Part shown: one piece after another, positions 1 to 8,532 of the stretch
Numbering within the stretch: position 1 is the first letter of the stretch
Layout: every line of letters starts with the position of its first letter
NCBI RefSeq assembly: GCF_041224545.1
Contig: NZ_JBGFGP010000109.1
Span: forward strand, 68,212-132,211
Reading direction: 5' to 3'
DNA: 64,000 bases
Source: Sedimentitalea sp041224545
GTDB taxonomy: Bacteria; Pseudomonadota; Alphaproteobacteria; Rhodobacterales; Rhodobacteraceae
The notes under the pieces: model-generated
The model's input: the letters and a program-made list of their open reading frames with translations, nothing else
Databases searched by the model: none
What the model was told of the DNA's origin: nothing
Made by a program: the position numbers and the translations under genes

Positions 1-1523
1 TGATCCACGCGGCTGAAATCCACGTTGTAATAGCGCGCGCCCTTGTCGGCCATCTGGCTGGCCTTGATCCAGCCGAAATTGGAGTTCGAGAAAACGATAA
101 AGGTGATGGGTGCCCGCGCTCGGCAAACGGTTTCAAGTTCCCCCACGGTGAAACCGAAAGAGCCGTCACCCATCAGCGCGACTGTCTTGCTGTCCGGGCG
201 GCCATGCCATGCGCCCAGCGACGCGGCGAGCGAATAGCCCAGCGCACCATGCGCCCTGTTGGTGATGAAGTGGCGCCCGGCAAGCTGTTGGCGGTAATAG
301 GCTGAGAAGTAGGGGCAGGAGGTACCGGGGTCGGACACAACGGTTGCGTCGGGCGGCAAAACCTTCATCAGGTCGGAAATCACGCGCTCGGGGCGAATGG
401 GCCGGTTTTCCTCGGCGGCAATACGGTCGAAAATCTCGAATTTGCGGCGCTTGATGTCTGCGACGGCGGCGGCGGCACCGAAGGTCGCGCCACCCTGACC
501 GCGGCGGTCCAGCTCGGCATTCACCATGTGCAGGGACATGCTCAGGTCGCCCACCACCCCGACCTCGGTCGGCAGGTTGGCTCCGATCACCATCGGGTCC
601 ACATCGAAATGCACGATACGCGTGCCGACGCTTGGCGCCTCCCATCGCGATGTCGTGGTCGAACCGGCGCGGCACCCCATGAACACGATGAGATCGGCAG
701 CCTGCATCATTTCCCAGGTCTGGTCGGTTCCGCCATTCGAACCCACGACGCCCAGAGCGTTCGGGTGTGTATCGGCCAGCGCACCCTGACCCGAGATCGA
801 GGTTGCCACCGCGATGTCCAGCCGGGTGGCGATGCGGTCGAGCTCGTGCATCGCGCCCGCCACGACGACGCCGCCCCCGCAGACGATCAGGGGGTTTCTC
901 GCCGACAGGATGGCATCAACCGCCGCCTCGACCGACGCGGCATCCGGTCCGGTGCGATAGGCCGGATAGGTGGCCGTCCTGGGATCGGCCCAGATGTCGG
1001 AGGGATCAACCCTATCATACTGAATGTCGTAGGGCAGGCCGAGATGCGCGGATCCGGGCCGACCGGTGGTCATCGCCCGAAAAGCGGCGCGGACCATGCG
1101 CGGGATATGCGCGGCTTGCCTGATCACCGTGTTCCACTTGGTCAACGGGCGCATCAGCGCCTCTTGATCCACCTCGGTCAGGGGATACTTGCCATAGGTC
1201 GAGACGGAGATATCGGTGGTGATGCCCAGCACGGCATAAGAGCTTTCGGACGCTTCGATCAACCCCGGCAGAATATATGTCGCGCCGCCTCCGGACGGCC
1301 CCTCGCAGATACCGGGCCTGCCGGTGACGCGGGAGTATCCGTCGGCCATGTAGGCCGCACTGCGTTCATCACGGGTCAGCACATGCCTGATCTTGTGGTC
1401 GAGCTGATGCATCGCATCGTAAAAGGGCAGCGTGGTATCGCCGCACAGTCCGAAGATGTGATCCACACCCTGCGCTTCCAGCATCCGCACCATGGCTTCG
1501 GCGCCGTTGAGCGTGTTTTCCAT
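1..1523 (-). CDS. Thiamine-pyrophosphate-dependent enzyme, acetolactate synthase / benzoylformate decarboxylase-like (3' end cut by window)
   Basis: The reading frame is open from an ATG at 1523 to the left edge, about 507 codons, so the C-terminus is missing. A Shine-Dalgarno GGAGAT precedes the ATG. The N-terminal half looks like a TPP Pyr domain, with a glutamate in EGPSGGGATY. The C-terminal half carries the TPP/Mg motif GDGSFGF followed about 28 residues later by NSNFGWIK. It therefore belongs to the acetohydroxyacid synthase/decarboxylase/lyase superfamily; the substrate cannot be read from sequence. It is the most downstream of four co-directional genes (PrpD, GntR, SDR, this one), but the 154-base gap before it holds its own TGTATACA palindrome, so it probably has its own promoter. 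Confidence 0.85.
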   Translation of the reverse strand, partial: MENTLNGAEAMVRMLEAQGVDHIFGLCGDTTLPFYDAMHQLDHKIRHVLTRDERSAAYMADGYSRVTGRPGICEGPSGGGATYILPGLIEASESSYAVLGITTDISVSTYGKYPLTEVDQEALMRPLTKWNTVIRQAAHIPRMVRAAFRAMTTGRPGSAHLGLPYDIQYDRVDPSDIWADPRTATYPAYRTGPDAASVEAAVDAILSARNPLIVCGGGVVVAGAMHELDRIATRLDIAVATSISGQGALADTHPNALGVVGSNGGTDQTWEMMQAADLIVFMGCRAGSTTTSRWEAPSVGTRIVHFDVDPMVIGANLPTEVGVVGDLSMSLHMVNAELDRRGQGGATFGAAAAVADIKRRKFEIFDRIAAEENRPIRPERVISDLMKVLPPDATVVSDPGTSCPYFSAYYRQQLAGRHFITNRAHGALGYSLAASLGAWHGRPDSKTVALMGDGSFGFTVGELETVCRARAPITFIVFSNSNFGWIKASQMADKGARYYNVDFSRVD

Positions 1524-1566
1524 GACCGTATCTCCTTTTTCATGCGGGGAACCGGGCTTGATCCGG

Positions 1567-1591
1567 TATCTGTATTTTTATCTGTATACAG
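1567..1591. promoter_or_regulatory. Candidate GntR operator upstream of the TPP enzyme
   Basis: CTGTATACAG at 1582-1591 is a perfect 10-bp palindrome. The 9-mer TATCTGTAT occurs at 1567-1575 and again at 1579-1587. The site lies about 60 bases upstream of the TPP-enzyme start at 1523. The same ATCTGTATACA string occurs at 4660-4670, and TGTATACA at 10251-10258. Assignment to the adjacent GntR regulator is inference. Confidence 0.5.
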
Positions 1592-1677
1592 AAACGTCGA
1601 CGATAAGCAACGCCCGTGATCCGCTTTCGTCGAGCGTATTGAAGTCAGCGGTTTTCGGGACATGGCCCCCGGGCCGG

Positions 1678-2418
1678 TCAGAGCGTCAGCCCACCGTTTA
1701 CATGCAGGGATTGACCGGTCACATAGCCCGCCTGTTCCGACAACAGAAAAGCTGCCGCCGCCGCGACTTCCGCAGCCTGACCGAGGCGGGCCATGGGAAT
1801 GGTTTTCGTGACCTCGGACCATTGTTCGCTTGTGAGGGACGAATGGGTGCCCGCGTCTTTCGCGATGAAACCGGGTACAACCGCGTTCACCGTGATGCCG
1901 CGCGGCGCAAGATTGGCCGCAAAGACACGCACCTGCGCCTCCAGCGCCGCCTTTGCGGGCGCGGTGGGGGCATAGCTGTGGGTTTTGGAGCGGTGCGCGC
2001 CGAACGCGCTGACACAGAGGATGCGACCCCGATGATCTGCCAGTTTCGGCGCGACACAGGTGCAGAGCCGTTGGAACGCCACGGGCATCGCGTCCAGCGC
2101 CGTTTGCAGCGCCGCGGGTTCGGTGGACGTGATAGTGCCAAGCCTGGCGTAACCTGCGGTAAAGGCGAACCCGCTCAGCGCACCCTGCGGCAACGGATCC
2201 AGCCATGCCGCGACCCTTTCGACCATCGCCGGGTCCTCGGTCAGGCCCAGGCAGGTCGAGACGGTGGCCCCCGCGCTTTCGCAGGCCTTCACAACATCGG
2301 CCAGACGATCAGCATTGGAACCCGTATGCAGCAGGAACTCTGTGTCCGGCGCGGCCATCCGGCGCGCAAGAGCCGCGCCGATACCCGATCCGGCTCCTAT
2401 GATGATGTAGCGCGTCAT
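1678..2418 (-). CDS. Short-chain dehydrogenase/reductase (SDR) with atypical Y-x6-K spacing
   Basis: A 246-aa protein starts at the ATG at 2418, directly before IIIGAGSGIGAAL, the TGxxxGxG-type NAD(P) motif. An upstream in-frame ATG near 2489 would overlap the GntR gene and is less likely. The C-terminal part reads SYAPTAPAKAALE and then GITVNAVVPGF, as in SDRs. The usual catalytic Tyr-x3-Lys is absent: Thr stands four residues before the Lys, and the nearest Tyr is seven before it, giving the Y-x6-K spacing known from enoyl-ACP reductases. It could be an active reductase using that Tyr, or a degenerate member. It lies 43 bases after the GntR gene, probably in one operon. Confidence 0.85.
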   Translation of the reverse strand: MTRYIIIGAGSGIGAALARRMAAPDTEFLLHTGSNADRLADVVKACESAGATVSTCLGLTEDPAMVERVAAWLDPLPQGALSGFAFTAGYARLGTITSTEPAALQTALDAMPVAFQRLCTCVAPKLADHRGRILCVSAFGAHRSKTHSYAPTAPAKAALEAQVRVFAANLAPRGITVNAVVPGFIAKDAGTHSSLTSEQWSEVTKTIPMARLGQAAEVAAAAAFLLSEQAGYVTGQSLHVNGGLTL

Positions 2419-2461
2419 CGGCTTGGCGTCCTTCGTGAAGCTGGCGGTCCGCAACGTGGAT

Positions 2462-3157
2462 TCAGGCAGAAGACCGTGTGTAGACATGACCGTAGGCGGC
2501 CTTGATTGCGGCGAGGATGTCCTCGTTGCGGTGCAGGATATGGTCGCGCATGACGGCAATGGCGGCCTCGGTATCGCCGGCGCGGATGTGGTCGAGAATC
2601 TCGCGATGCTGGCTCTGTGTGCGGTCTCGCCGACCTTCCATCGCGATCCAGCGGATCAGGTGTATGCGGCCATTTATATTGGTTAGAAGTTGTCGCAACA
2701 CTTCGTTGCGGGACAGTTCGGCGATGGTGTCGTGAAAGCGAATGTCGAGTTCGATCAACCGGTCAACCGACGCATCCGGGGATTCCGCCATGCTTTCGGC
2801 AAGAAAATCCGACAATGCCTCAAGCTCGGATTCTTCGGCGCGCTCGCAGGCCAGCCGAACGGTCGCGCATTCGATCTCGACCCGTGCTTCGAAGAGATCG
2901 AAAATCACTTCCGGATTCAGCGACGGCACCGAAAATCCCCGTTCCCTGTCCATCAGCAAGCCCTCGGCCACAAGACGGTTCAGCGCCTCGCGCAGGGGCG
3001 TGCGGCTGATTTCCAGTTCCTTGGCCAGGGCGACTTCGTTGATCTTCTGACCGGGCAGAAATCTTGACCGGAGGAGCTGTTCGCGCAATTGTTGGTGGGC
3101 ACGATGAGAGGACGAGACGTGAACGACCTTGGTTGCGGTTTTGTCAGTCTTGGTCAT
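2462..3157 (-). CDS. GntR-family transcriptional regulator, FCD (FadR/VanR) subfamily
   Basis: A 231-aa protein with an N-terminal winged helix-turn-helix (LAKELEISRTPLREALNRLV) and an all-helical C-terminal FCD ligand domain, with His residues in RFHDTIAELSRN and TQSQHREILDHI that in this family bind a metal and a carboxylate effector. The start at 3157 is chosen because AAGG lies about 6 bases upstream and the longer ORF would run through an operator-like element. It sits between the PrpD and SDR genes. Local TGTATACA palindromes upstream of three neighbouring transcription units make it the likely local repressor; that is inference. Confidence 0.9.
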   Translation of the reverse strand: MTKTDKTATKVVHVSSSHRAHQQLREQLLRSRFLPGQKINEVALAKELEISRTPLREALNRLVAEGLLMDRERGFSVPSLNPEVIFDLFEARVEIECATVRLACERAEESELEALSDFLAESMAESPDASVDRLIELDIRFHDTIAELSRNEVLRQLLTNINGRIHLIRWIAMEGRRDRTQSQHREILDHIRAGDTEAAIAVMRDHILHRNEDILAAIKAAYGHVYTRSSA

Positions 3158-3181
3158 CGCACCTTTGCCTCGATTTTCGTT

Positions 3182-3204
3182 CTGTATGCCGGATTGTATG
3201 TATT
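3182..3204. promoter_or_regulatory. Degenerate operator-like repeats before the GntR gene
   Basis: The stretch holds CTGTATG and, 12 bases further on, TTGTATGTA. These resemble half sites of the TGTATACA palindrome found at 1583, 4663 and 10251. It lies 25-47 bases upstream of the GntR start (3157), where an autoregulatory site would be expected. The match is partial, so confidence is low. Confidence 0.3.
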
Positions 3205-3233
3205 GCCGCACTTCGGCGTCAACGGCCATCAGG

Positions 3234-4619
3234 TCAGGCGTCGGGTGCCTGTGCCAGCAAGGTCATGAGCGCGTCTACATCCGGCGCGTCGATTAGGGTT
3301 TCGCAGGCGTCGGCGAGCGACCTGCGGCGAGACCGGGAACAGACGGTGGACGTGACCTCTTCGAATTTCCGGTCGAGCTCTTCCCGGCTGAGGGGTTGCT
3401 CCGGATAGCCGCGCGCGACCTTTGATGTCGCTGACAATGTCCGGCCATCGGTCAGGGTAAGAATGACCTCTCCCATGTAGAAATCCGGAAACGCGTCGTT
3501 GAAGGTGCCGGTGTCGCGAATGACCTCGGCGCTGGCGGCGAGGCGGGCGACCTCCGGTTCGCTCTCGCGGCGGTCGATAAAGAGATCGAGAAACGACAGA
3601 CGTCCCATCGCCGCACGAACTGGCAGGATATATTGTGCGCTATGGCCCTTGAGCGGGTTGTCATCAACGCAATGCGCCCCGGCTTCGGCAAAGCGCAAAC
3701 TGATCTTTCCGATCTGCTCGGAAGTCAGCGCATGTTCGTCGAGTAGCACGACAAGCGCATCAAGCGCCGGATGCAGGAAGGACACAGAGGCGTAGGGTTT
3801 GATCGCCAGTTCCATCACCCCGTCCCACGCCGTTCCGAGGTCAAGGGTCAGGGGTGTGGGATCGGCGACGCCGCTATAGGCGTTCAGAACCGTGTGGCCG
3901 CCATCGAAAATGCGGTCCGGCGCCCCGAACCCGCGTTTTGCGAGCATCGCCGACATCACCCCGTTACGCGCGGCCAGTCCCATCTGGAACGGCCGCGCAT
4001 CTTCGCGCGGGTCATCCTGCCATGCGAGCAGGCCGGAGGTTTGCAGGCCGGCAAGCCCAAGCGCGCGCACGGTCTGTTCCTCGTTCAGGCCCGTCAGGAA
4101 CGCAGCCGCCGCCGCCGCGCCAAAGCTGCCTGCGACAGCAGAGGGATGAAAACCACGATCATAGAGTTCGCGTGGATTCATCGCCATTGAAACACGGTAG
4201 GTGATTTCACACCCAAGCGCCACGGCCGCCAGGGCCTCGGCACCGGTCCGCCTGTGAGCTTCCGAAAGCGCGAGGGCGGTGGGAACCATCACTGCGATCG
4301 GATGCAGGATCGCCTCGGGGTGGTGCGGCTCGAAATCGGCGGCATAGCCAAGGGTTCCATTGGCGAGCGCTGCGCTGAGCGGATCCACCTTGCGGTTTCG
4401 CCCGATCAGCGTGCAGGGGCCGGGTCCGGCAATTTCTTCGGCAAAACCGCAGATGCCCTGCGCCGCTGTAACGCTTTCATGTGTCGCAGCATAAAGCACG
4501 CCAAGCCCGTCACGGGCGAGTTCGCGCGTATAGGCCATCACTTCGTCGGGCAGGGACGAGGGGGTGAAACTTGACACGAAGGCGGCAAGTGAACGGGTGA
4601 TTGGTGCGCGATCGTTCAT
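3234..4619 (-). CDS. MmgE/PrpD family protein
   Basis: A 461-aa protein, the usual length for MmgE/PrpD proteins (2-methylcitrate dehydratase, cis-aconitate decarboxylase, iminodisuccinate epimerase). The start at 4619 follows GAAGGACC. Family features are ANGTLGYAADFEPHHPEAI near the N-terminus, HPSAVAGSFGAAAAAA in the middle and KPYASVSFLHPALDAL further on. The substrate is not determined. It is divergent from an aspartate-dehydrogenase-like gene, which makes a 2-carboxylic or imino-dicarboxylic acid plausible. The divergent promoter region carries a TGTATACA palindrome. Confidence 0.88.
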   Translation of the reverse strand: MNDRAPITRSLAAFVSSFTPSSLPDEVMAYTRELARDGLGVLYAATHESVTAAQGICGFAEEIAGPGPCTLIGRNRKVDPLSAALANGTLGYAADFEPHHPEAILHPIAVMVPTALALSEAHRRTGAEALAAVALGCEITYRVSMAMNPRELYDRGFHPSAVAGSFGAAAAAAFLTGLNEEQTVRALGLAGLQTSGLLAWQDDPREDARPFQMGLAARNGVMSAMLAKRGFGAPDRIFDGGHTVLNAYSGVADPTPLTLDLGTAWDGVMELAIKPYASVSFLHPALDALVVLLDEHALTSEQIGKISLRFAEAGAHCVDDNPLKGHSAQYILPVRAAMGRLSFLDLFIDRRESEPEVARLAASAEVIRDTGTFNDAFPDFYMGEVILTLTDGRTLSATSKVARGYPEQPLSREELDRKFEEVTSTVCSRSRRRSLADACETLIDAPDVDALMTLLAQAPDA

Positions 4620-4659
4620 GGTAGGTCCTTCGGAAAAGTGAATTTTAGATTGCATATCT

Positions 4660-4672
4660 ATCTGTATACATG
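4660..4672. promoter_or_regulatory. Candidate GntR operator in the PrpD / aspartate dehydrogenase divergent promoter
   Basis: ATCTGTATACAT lies in the 98-base gap between the divergent starts at 4619 and 4718. Its core TGTATACA (4663-4670) is palindromic, and the preceding ATCTGTATACA string is the same as upstream of the TPP enzyme. One site here could control both directions. Confidence 0.5.
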
Positions 4673-4717
4673 ACAGAGTACAAATATCAGTCAAGGCATT
4701 CGTGGGGCGACAAGGGC

Positions 4718-5536
4718 ATGACGGATACGACGCGGATCGTTTTGGGCGGCTTTGGCAACGTGGGTCAGCAGATTGCCGCAAGGCTGGCCGCCGACCCTGC
4801 GGAATCGCTCCGGATCGTTGCGATTGTGGCGCGTGACAAGCAAAAGGCCGCCGAGAATGCCGCAAGGTTCGGTCTGGATGTTCCGGTCATTTCGGCGTCC
4901 GATGTGCCGCAATACGATGCGACACTGGTCGAATGTGCCACCTATGACGGCTTTCGCGACGTGGTCGAGCCGACGCTGAAGGCCGGTGGTCATGTCATCG
5001 CGGTGAGCGTCGGCGCGCTTGCCGTCAATCTCGATCTCGTGGACATAGCGGAAAAGGCGGGTGCCACATTGCAGATTGCCGGTGGCACCTTGCCCGGTCT
5101 CGACATCATCCGTGCCGCGGCAGAGGATGAAATCAAGTCTGTTACCCTGACATCGCACATCAAGCCGTCATCTTTTGCGCATGAGCCGTTCATCCATGAA
5201 CATGGCATTGACCTTGCTTTGGCAGAAGCGGGCGCCGTGTCCGTGTTCGAGGGCAGCGCGCGAGAAGCGGCCATGCACTTTCCGAGACATTTCAACGTGG
5301 CGGTGACTCTGGGGCTTGTCGGTATCGGACTGGACCGGACACAGGTGCGTATTTTCGCGGATGGCACCTTGCCGGGTGCCCGGCATACGCTGAACGTCGA
5401 AGCCAGCGCCGTTTCGCTTGAGATGACGTCGCAGAACTACCCCTCGCCAAACAACAACCGCACCAGCATGCTGGTGGCGCTCAGCATCCTTGCCGCGCTG
5501 CGGCGCGATCACGCCACGCTTCGGATCGGAAGTTGA
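4718..5536 (+). CDS. Aspartate dehydrogenase-like NAD(P)-dependent oxidoreductase
   Basis: A 272-aa protein. It opens with a Rossmann motif (VLGGFGNVGQQIAARL) and continues with VSVGALA and GGTLPGLDIIRAA, typical of the L-aspartate dehydrogenase family (about 265 aa). It ends with NYPSPNNNRTSMLVALSILAAL, matching the family's NxxxNxKT-like segment. The start at 4718 is preceded by AAGGG. An in-frame ATG at 4670 falls on the operator palindrome and has no ribosome site. Family members interconvert oxaloacetate plus ammonia and aspartate, or reduce related imines. It is followed 3 bases later by the aconitase X gene, so the two are probably cotranscribed. Confidence 0.85.
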   Translation: MTDTTRIVLGGFGNVGQQIAARLAADPAESLRIVAIVARDKQKAAENAARFGLDVPVISASDVPQYDATLVECATYDGFRDVVEPTLKAGGHVIAVSVGALAVNLDLVDIAEKAGATLQIAGGTLPGLDIIRAAAEDEIKSVTLTSHIKPSSFAHEPFIHEHGIDLALAEAGAVSVFEGSAREAAMHFPRHFNVAVTLGLVGIGLDRTQVRIFADGTLPGARHTLNVEASAVSLEMTSQNYPSPNNNRTSMLVALSILAALRRDHATLRIGS

Positions 5537-5539
5537 CCG

Positions 5540-6805
5540 ATGCAGCTTTCCGAGCGCGACCGGGCGTTGTTGGACGGTGTCGAGGGCGAAGCGGCGCAGC
5601 AGGCGATTTCGGCACTCGTCCAGCTGGGTGAGGCCTATGACGCCCCGGATATGGTCGAGATCGGATATGCCCATGTCCATGCGGGCATGGCGCTGTACAA
5701 GGGTGATGTGGAACTGATCGAGTCCACCGCGCGAAATGGCGCGCGGATGGCGGTGCCCGTGTCGACCAACATTGCCAATGCCGATATGGGGGACTGGCAG
5801 GGCACCGGAGCACCGGACACGCTTGGCCAATTGCAGAAACGTGCGGAAGCCGCGCATCGCACGATGGGCAGCGCAACGTCCTTTACCTGCACGCCCTACT
5901 GGGCCGGACACTGGCCCACCTGGAACATGCATATCGCCTCGATCGAAAGCGGGGTGACGGTCTTCGCCAATTCGGTGCTTGGGGCACGATCAAACCGCGA
6001 TGGATATTTCGCGGTCTATGCCGGGATGACCGGGCGCTACCCACGCTTTGGGCTTCATCTGGATCGCAACCGTCAGCCGACCCATCGCGTCATCGTCACC
6101 GCGCAGCCTCGCGGCACTGCTGACTTCACGGCGCTTGGCTACGCGGTCGGGGCGGCGGTGGGAAACGGCGTGCCACTGCTGCGTGGGCTCCGGGCGCGCC
6201 CCTCTCTGGACGAGCTTGATGCGCTGGGCGTGGGTATGGCAACCTCGGGCGGGGTGGCAATGTTCGTCCTGCCGGGCGTGACGCCGCCATTCGGCGACGA
6301 TGCAGATTCACCGGGCCTGCCGGAGGTCAAGATTGAAGAGGCCGATATCGCGGGAGTATTCGACGAGTTCAGTTCAGGGTCTGACACCGGGTTTGACCTT
6401 GTTCATCTTGGCTGCCCCCATGCATCGTTCGAGGAAATCAAGCACTACGCCAGGCTGCTGGCCGGGCGGCGCGTTTCGCCGGGCGTAGAGCTTTGGGTCA
6501 CGACCAGTCGCGCGGTACGACAGATGGCGCGCGACGCCGGTTTGATCGCACCGTTACTGGCGTCGGGCGCGCGGCTCGTCACGGATACCTGTCCCATTTC
6601 CTGCCATTTTGCCTGCACCTGTTCGCCGGATCCTACGCTCGGGGTGACAACGCCGACCCTGCGCACGATCCTCGTCGACAGCGCGAAACAGGCACATTAC
6701 GTGCGCGACATGATCCAGTGCCCGACGCTCTTCACAACCAGTGAACTGGCGGTGGAATCGGCGGTCACCGGTCGCTTCCATCCGCGGACGCGCCGCAATG
6801 AATGA
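5540..6805 (+). CDS. Aconitase X, large (catalytic) subunit
   Basis: A 421-aa protein of the AcnX catalytic family. Visible features are VPVSTNIANADM near residue 75, SFTCTPYWAGHWP, SVLGARSNRDG, HLGCPHASFEEI with a conserved Cys, and TDTCPISCHF near the C-terminus; the Cys residues are the expected Fe-S cluster ligands. Bacterial AcnX has been shown to act as cis-3-hydroxy-L-proline dehydratase, and archaeal members act on mevalonate 5-phosphate, so an amino- or hydroxy-acid dehydratase is likely here. The small subunit is encoded by the next gene, which overlaps the stop by 8 bases. Confidence 0.92.
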   Translation: MQLSERDRALLDGVEGEAAQQAISALVQLGEAYDAPDMVEIGYAHVHAGMALYKGDVELIESTARNGARMAVPVSTNIANADMGDWQGTGAPDTLGQLQKRAEAAHRTMGSATSFTCTPYWAGHWPTWNMHIASIESGVTVFANSVLGARSNRDGYFAVYAGMTGRYPRFGLHLDRNRQPTHRVIVTAQPRGTADFTALGYAVGAAVGNGVPLLRGLRARPSLDELDALGVGMATSGGVAMFVLPGVTPPFGDDADSPGLPEVKIEEADIAGVFDEFSSGSDTGFDLVHLGCPHASFEEIKHYARLLAGRRVSPGVELWVTTSRAVRQMARDAGLIAPLLASGARLVTDTCPISCHFACTCSPDPTLGVTTPTLRTILVDSAKQAHYVRDMIQCPTLFTTSELAVESAVTGRFHPRTRRNE

Positions 6806-7214
6806 GAGCGCTTGGCAGGGACGCGCCGTGGTCAAGGGCGTGGCAGAGGGCGCGGCGCTCGTTTCTCAAACGGCGCTTTCGTTTCTGGGGGATCTCGACA
6901 TTCGCTCGGGGCGTGTGGTGGGGCGGTCCAGCGATCTTTTCGATGAATGTGTTGCCGGTCGGATATTGGTGCTGCCGGCAAGCCGTGGCTCTGCCGGGGC
7001 GTGGCGGTTCCTGTACCAGCTCAAGATGCACGATACCCATCCGGCGGCGCTGATCCTGCGGGAAATGCCCGATCCTTCGGTGACGCAAGGTGCGATGCTG
7101 GCGGATGTACCGGTGGTGGTGTCACCGGAAGCGACATTCTGGACCGGATTGCGTAACGGAGACATGTTGAAAGTCGATGGCAACACGGGAAGAATCGAGC
7201 GGTGCCGGTGGTGA
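6798..7214 (+). CDS. Aconitase X, small (swivel, DUF126) subunit
   Basis: A 138-aa protein starting at ATGAATGAG inside the end of the large-subunit gene, so the two are translationally coupled. It shows the DUF126 swivel pattern: GRAVVKGVAEGAALV, LPASRGSAGAWRFLYQL near the middle, then DVPVVV and GNTGRIE. In single-chain AcnX this domain is fused to the catalytic part; here it is separate, as in heterodimeric bacterial AcnX. It closes the active site over the substrate. Confidence 0.92.
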   Translation: MNESAWQGRAVVKGVAEGAALVSQTALSFLGDLDIRSGRVVGRSSDLFDECVAGRILVLPASRGSAGAWRFLYQLKMHDTHPAALILREMPDPSVTQGAMLADVPVVVSPEATFWTGLRNGDMLKVDGNTGRIERCRW

Positions 7215-7269
7215 AAGTCATGATCGCTGGCCAAGACAAGAAGTCCTCTGAACCGGGAGAGAATTGCAG

Positions 7270-8532
7270 ATGAAGACGGATGTCGCGATCCTTGGCGCAG
7301 GGATCATCGGTGCTCAGACAGCGGTGCAACTCGTCGAGCGGGGACTGAAAGTGGTGCTCGTCGATCCGGGTCCGCCGGGAGGCGAGCAGGCGGCCAGTTT
7401 CGGCAATGCCGCATGGCTGTCGTCCCATTCGGTAACGCCGCCATCGGCGCCGGGTGTCTGGAAACAGGTTCCGAAATGGCTGCGCGATCCGCTGGGGCCG
7501 CTCAGCGTGCGGCCCGCATACCTGCCAAAGGCGCTGCCGTGGCTGCTGCGTTATCTTGCGGCGGGCTCAACCGAACAAAAACTCCGCAAGGTCGCCGCCG
7601 AATTGCGGACCCTGCTGAAGGACGCGCCGACGCTGCATGAAGAGATCGCCATCCGCGCGGGCGTGCCGGAGCTGATCAACGCCCGATCCGGCCTGATGCA
7701 TGTCTATCCCGACCGTGCAAGCTACGAAGCCGATGGTCTCGGGTGGCGCATCCGCCGTGACCTGGGGATCATCTGTGACGAGATCGAGGGCCCGGAATTG
7801 GCGCGATGCCAGCCGGATTTGGCTAAAACCTATACTTTTGCCGTCAACGTTCCGGAGGCAGGGCAATGTCTGGATCCCGGCGCCTATTGCGCGGCGCTGG
7901 TGCGCTTTGCACAGACGCGGGGCGCGCGCATCATTGCGGCACGCGCGACGGGCTTTCGCAGCGAGAGTGGCAGACTTCTGGCGATCGAAACCTCGCAAGG
8001 AGAGATTGCCTGCGACGCTGCTGTCATCGCTTGTGGAGCCAGATCGGCGGCGTTGGCAAGCAAAGCCGGCGACCGGGTGCCGCTTGAGAGTGAGCGCGGG
8101 TATCATGTCACCGTCGAGGGCGGCTCGAACCTGCCCGGACCGACAACGTCTGTCATGGTCAGCGATCGCAAGGTGGTGATTTCCCGGCTTGCCGGAGGTA
8201 TCCGCTGTGCCGGGCAGGTGGAAATCGCCAGCCCGGATGCCGCCCCGGACTGGCGCAGGGCCGAAATCATGCGGACGCACCTCGCGGCGGTGTTCCCCGA
8301 TCTGGACACGGGCGACGCGCGGGTCTGGCTCGGCCTGAGACCGAGCACGCCCGACGGCAAGCCGGTGATCGGCTCGGCGCGTGGCATCAGGGGTGTCGTA
8401 CACTGCTTTGGCCATGGCCATGTCGGTCTGGTTTCCTCGGCGCGCAGCGGCCGCCTCGCGGCACAGCTGGTTGCCGGTGACGCACCGGAGATTGATCTTT
8501 CCCCGTTTTCTGCTGAAAGGTTCCGCTCATGA
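7270..8532 (+). CDS. FAD-dependent oxidoreductase, D-amino acid dehydrogenase (DadA)-like
   Basis: A 420-aa DAO-family flavoprotein. VAILGAGIIGAQTAV near the N-terminus binds the FAD ADP moiety, and the C-terminal IRGVVHCFGHGHVGLV is the second FAD contact. The start at ATG 7270 is preceded by GGGAGAG; a TTG six bases upstream is in frame but badly placed. It probably oxidises an amine or D-amino acid to an imine or keto acid and passes electrons to the respiratory chain. It lies between aconitase X and an Asp/Glu racemase and overlaps the latter by 4 bases (ATGA). Confidence 0.88.
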   Translation: MKTDVAILGAGIIGAQTAVQLVERGLKVVLVDPGPPGGEQAASFGNAAWLSSHSVTPPSAPGVWKQVPKWLRDPLGPLSVRPAYLPKALPWLLRYLAAGSTEQKLRKVAAELRTLLKDAPTLHEEIAIRAGVPELINARSGLMHVYPDRASYEADGLGWRIRRDLGIICDEIEGPELARCQPDLAKTYTFAVNVPEAGQCLDPGAYCAALVRFAQTRGARIIAARATGFRSESGRLLAIETSQGEIACDAAVIACGARSAALASKAGDRVPLESERGYHVTVEGGSNLPGPTTSVMVSDRKVVISRLAGGIRCAGQVEIASPDAAPDWRRAEIMRTHLAAVFPDLDTGDARVWLGLRPSTPDGKPVIGSARGIRGVVHCFGHGHVGLVSSARSGRLAAQLVAGDAPEIDLSPFSAERFRS

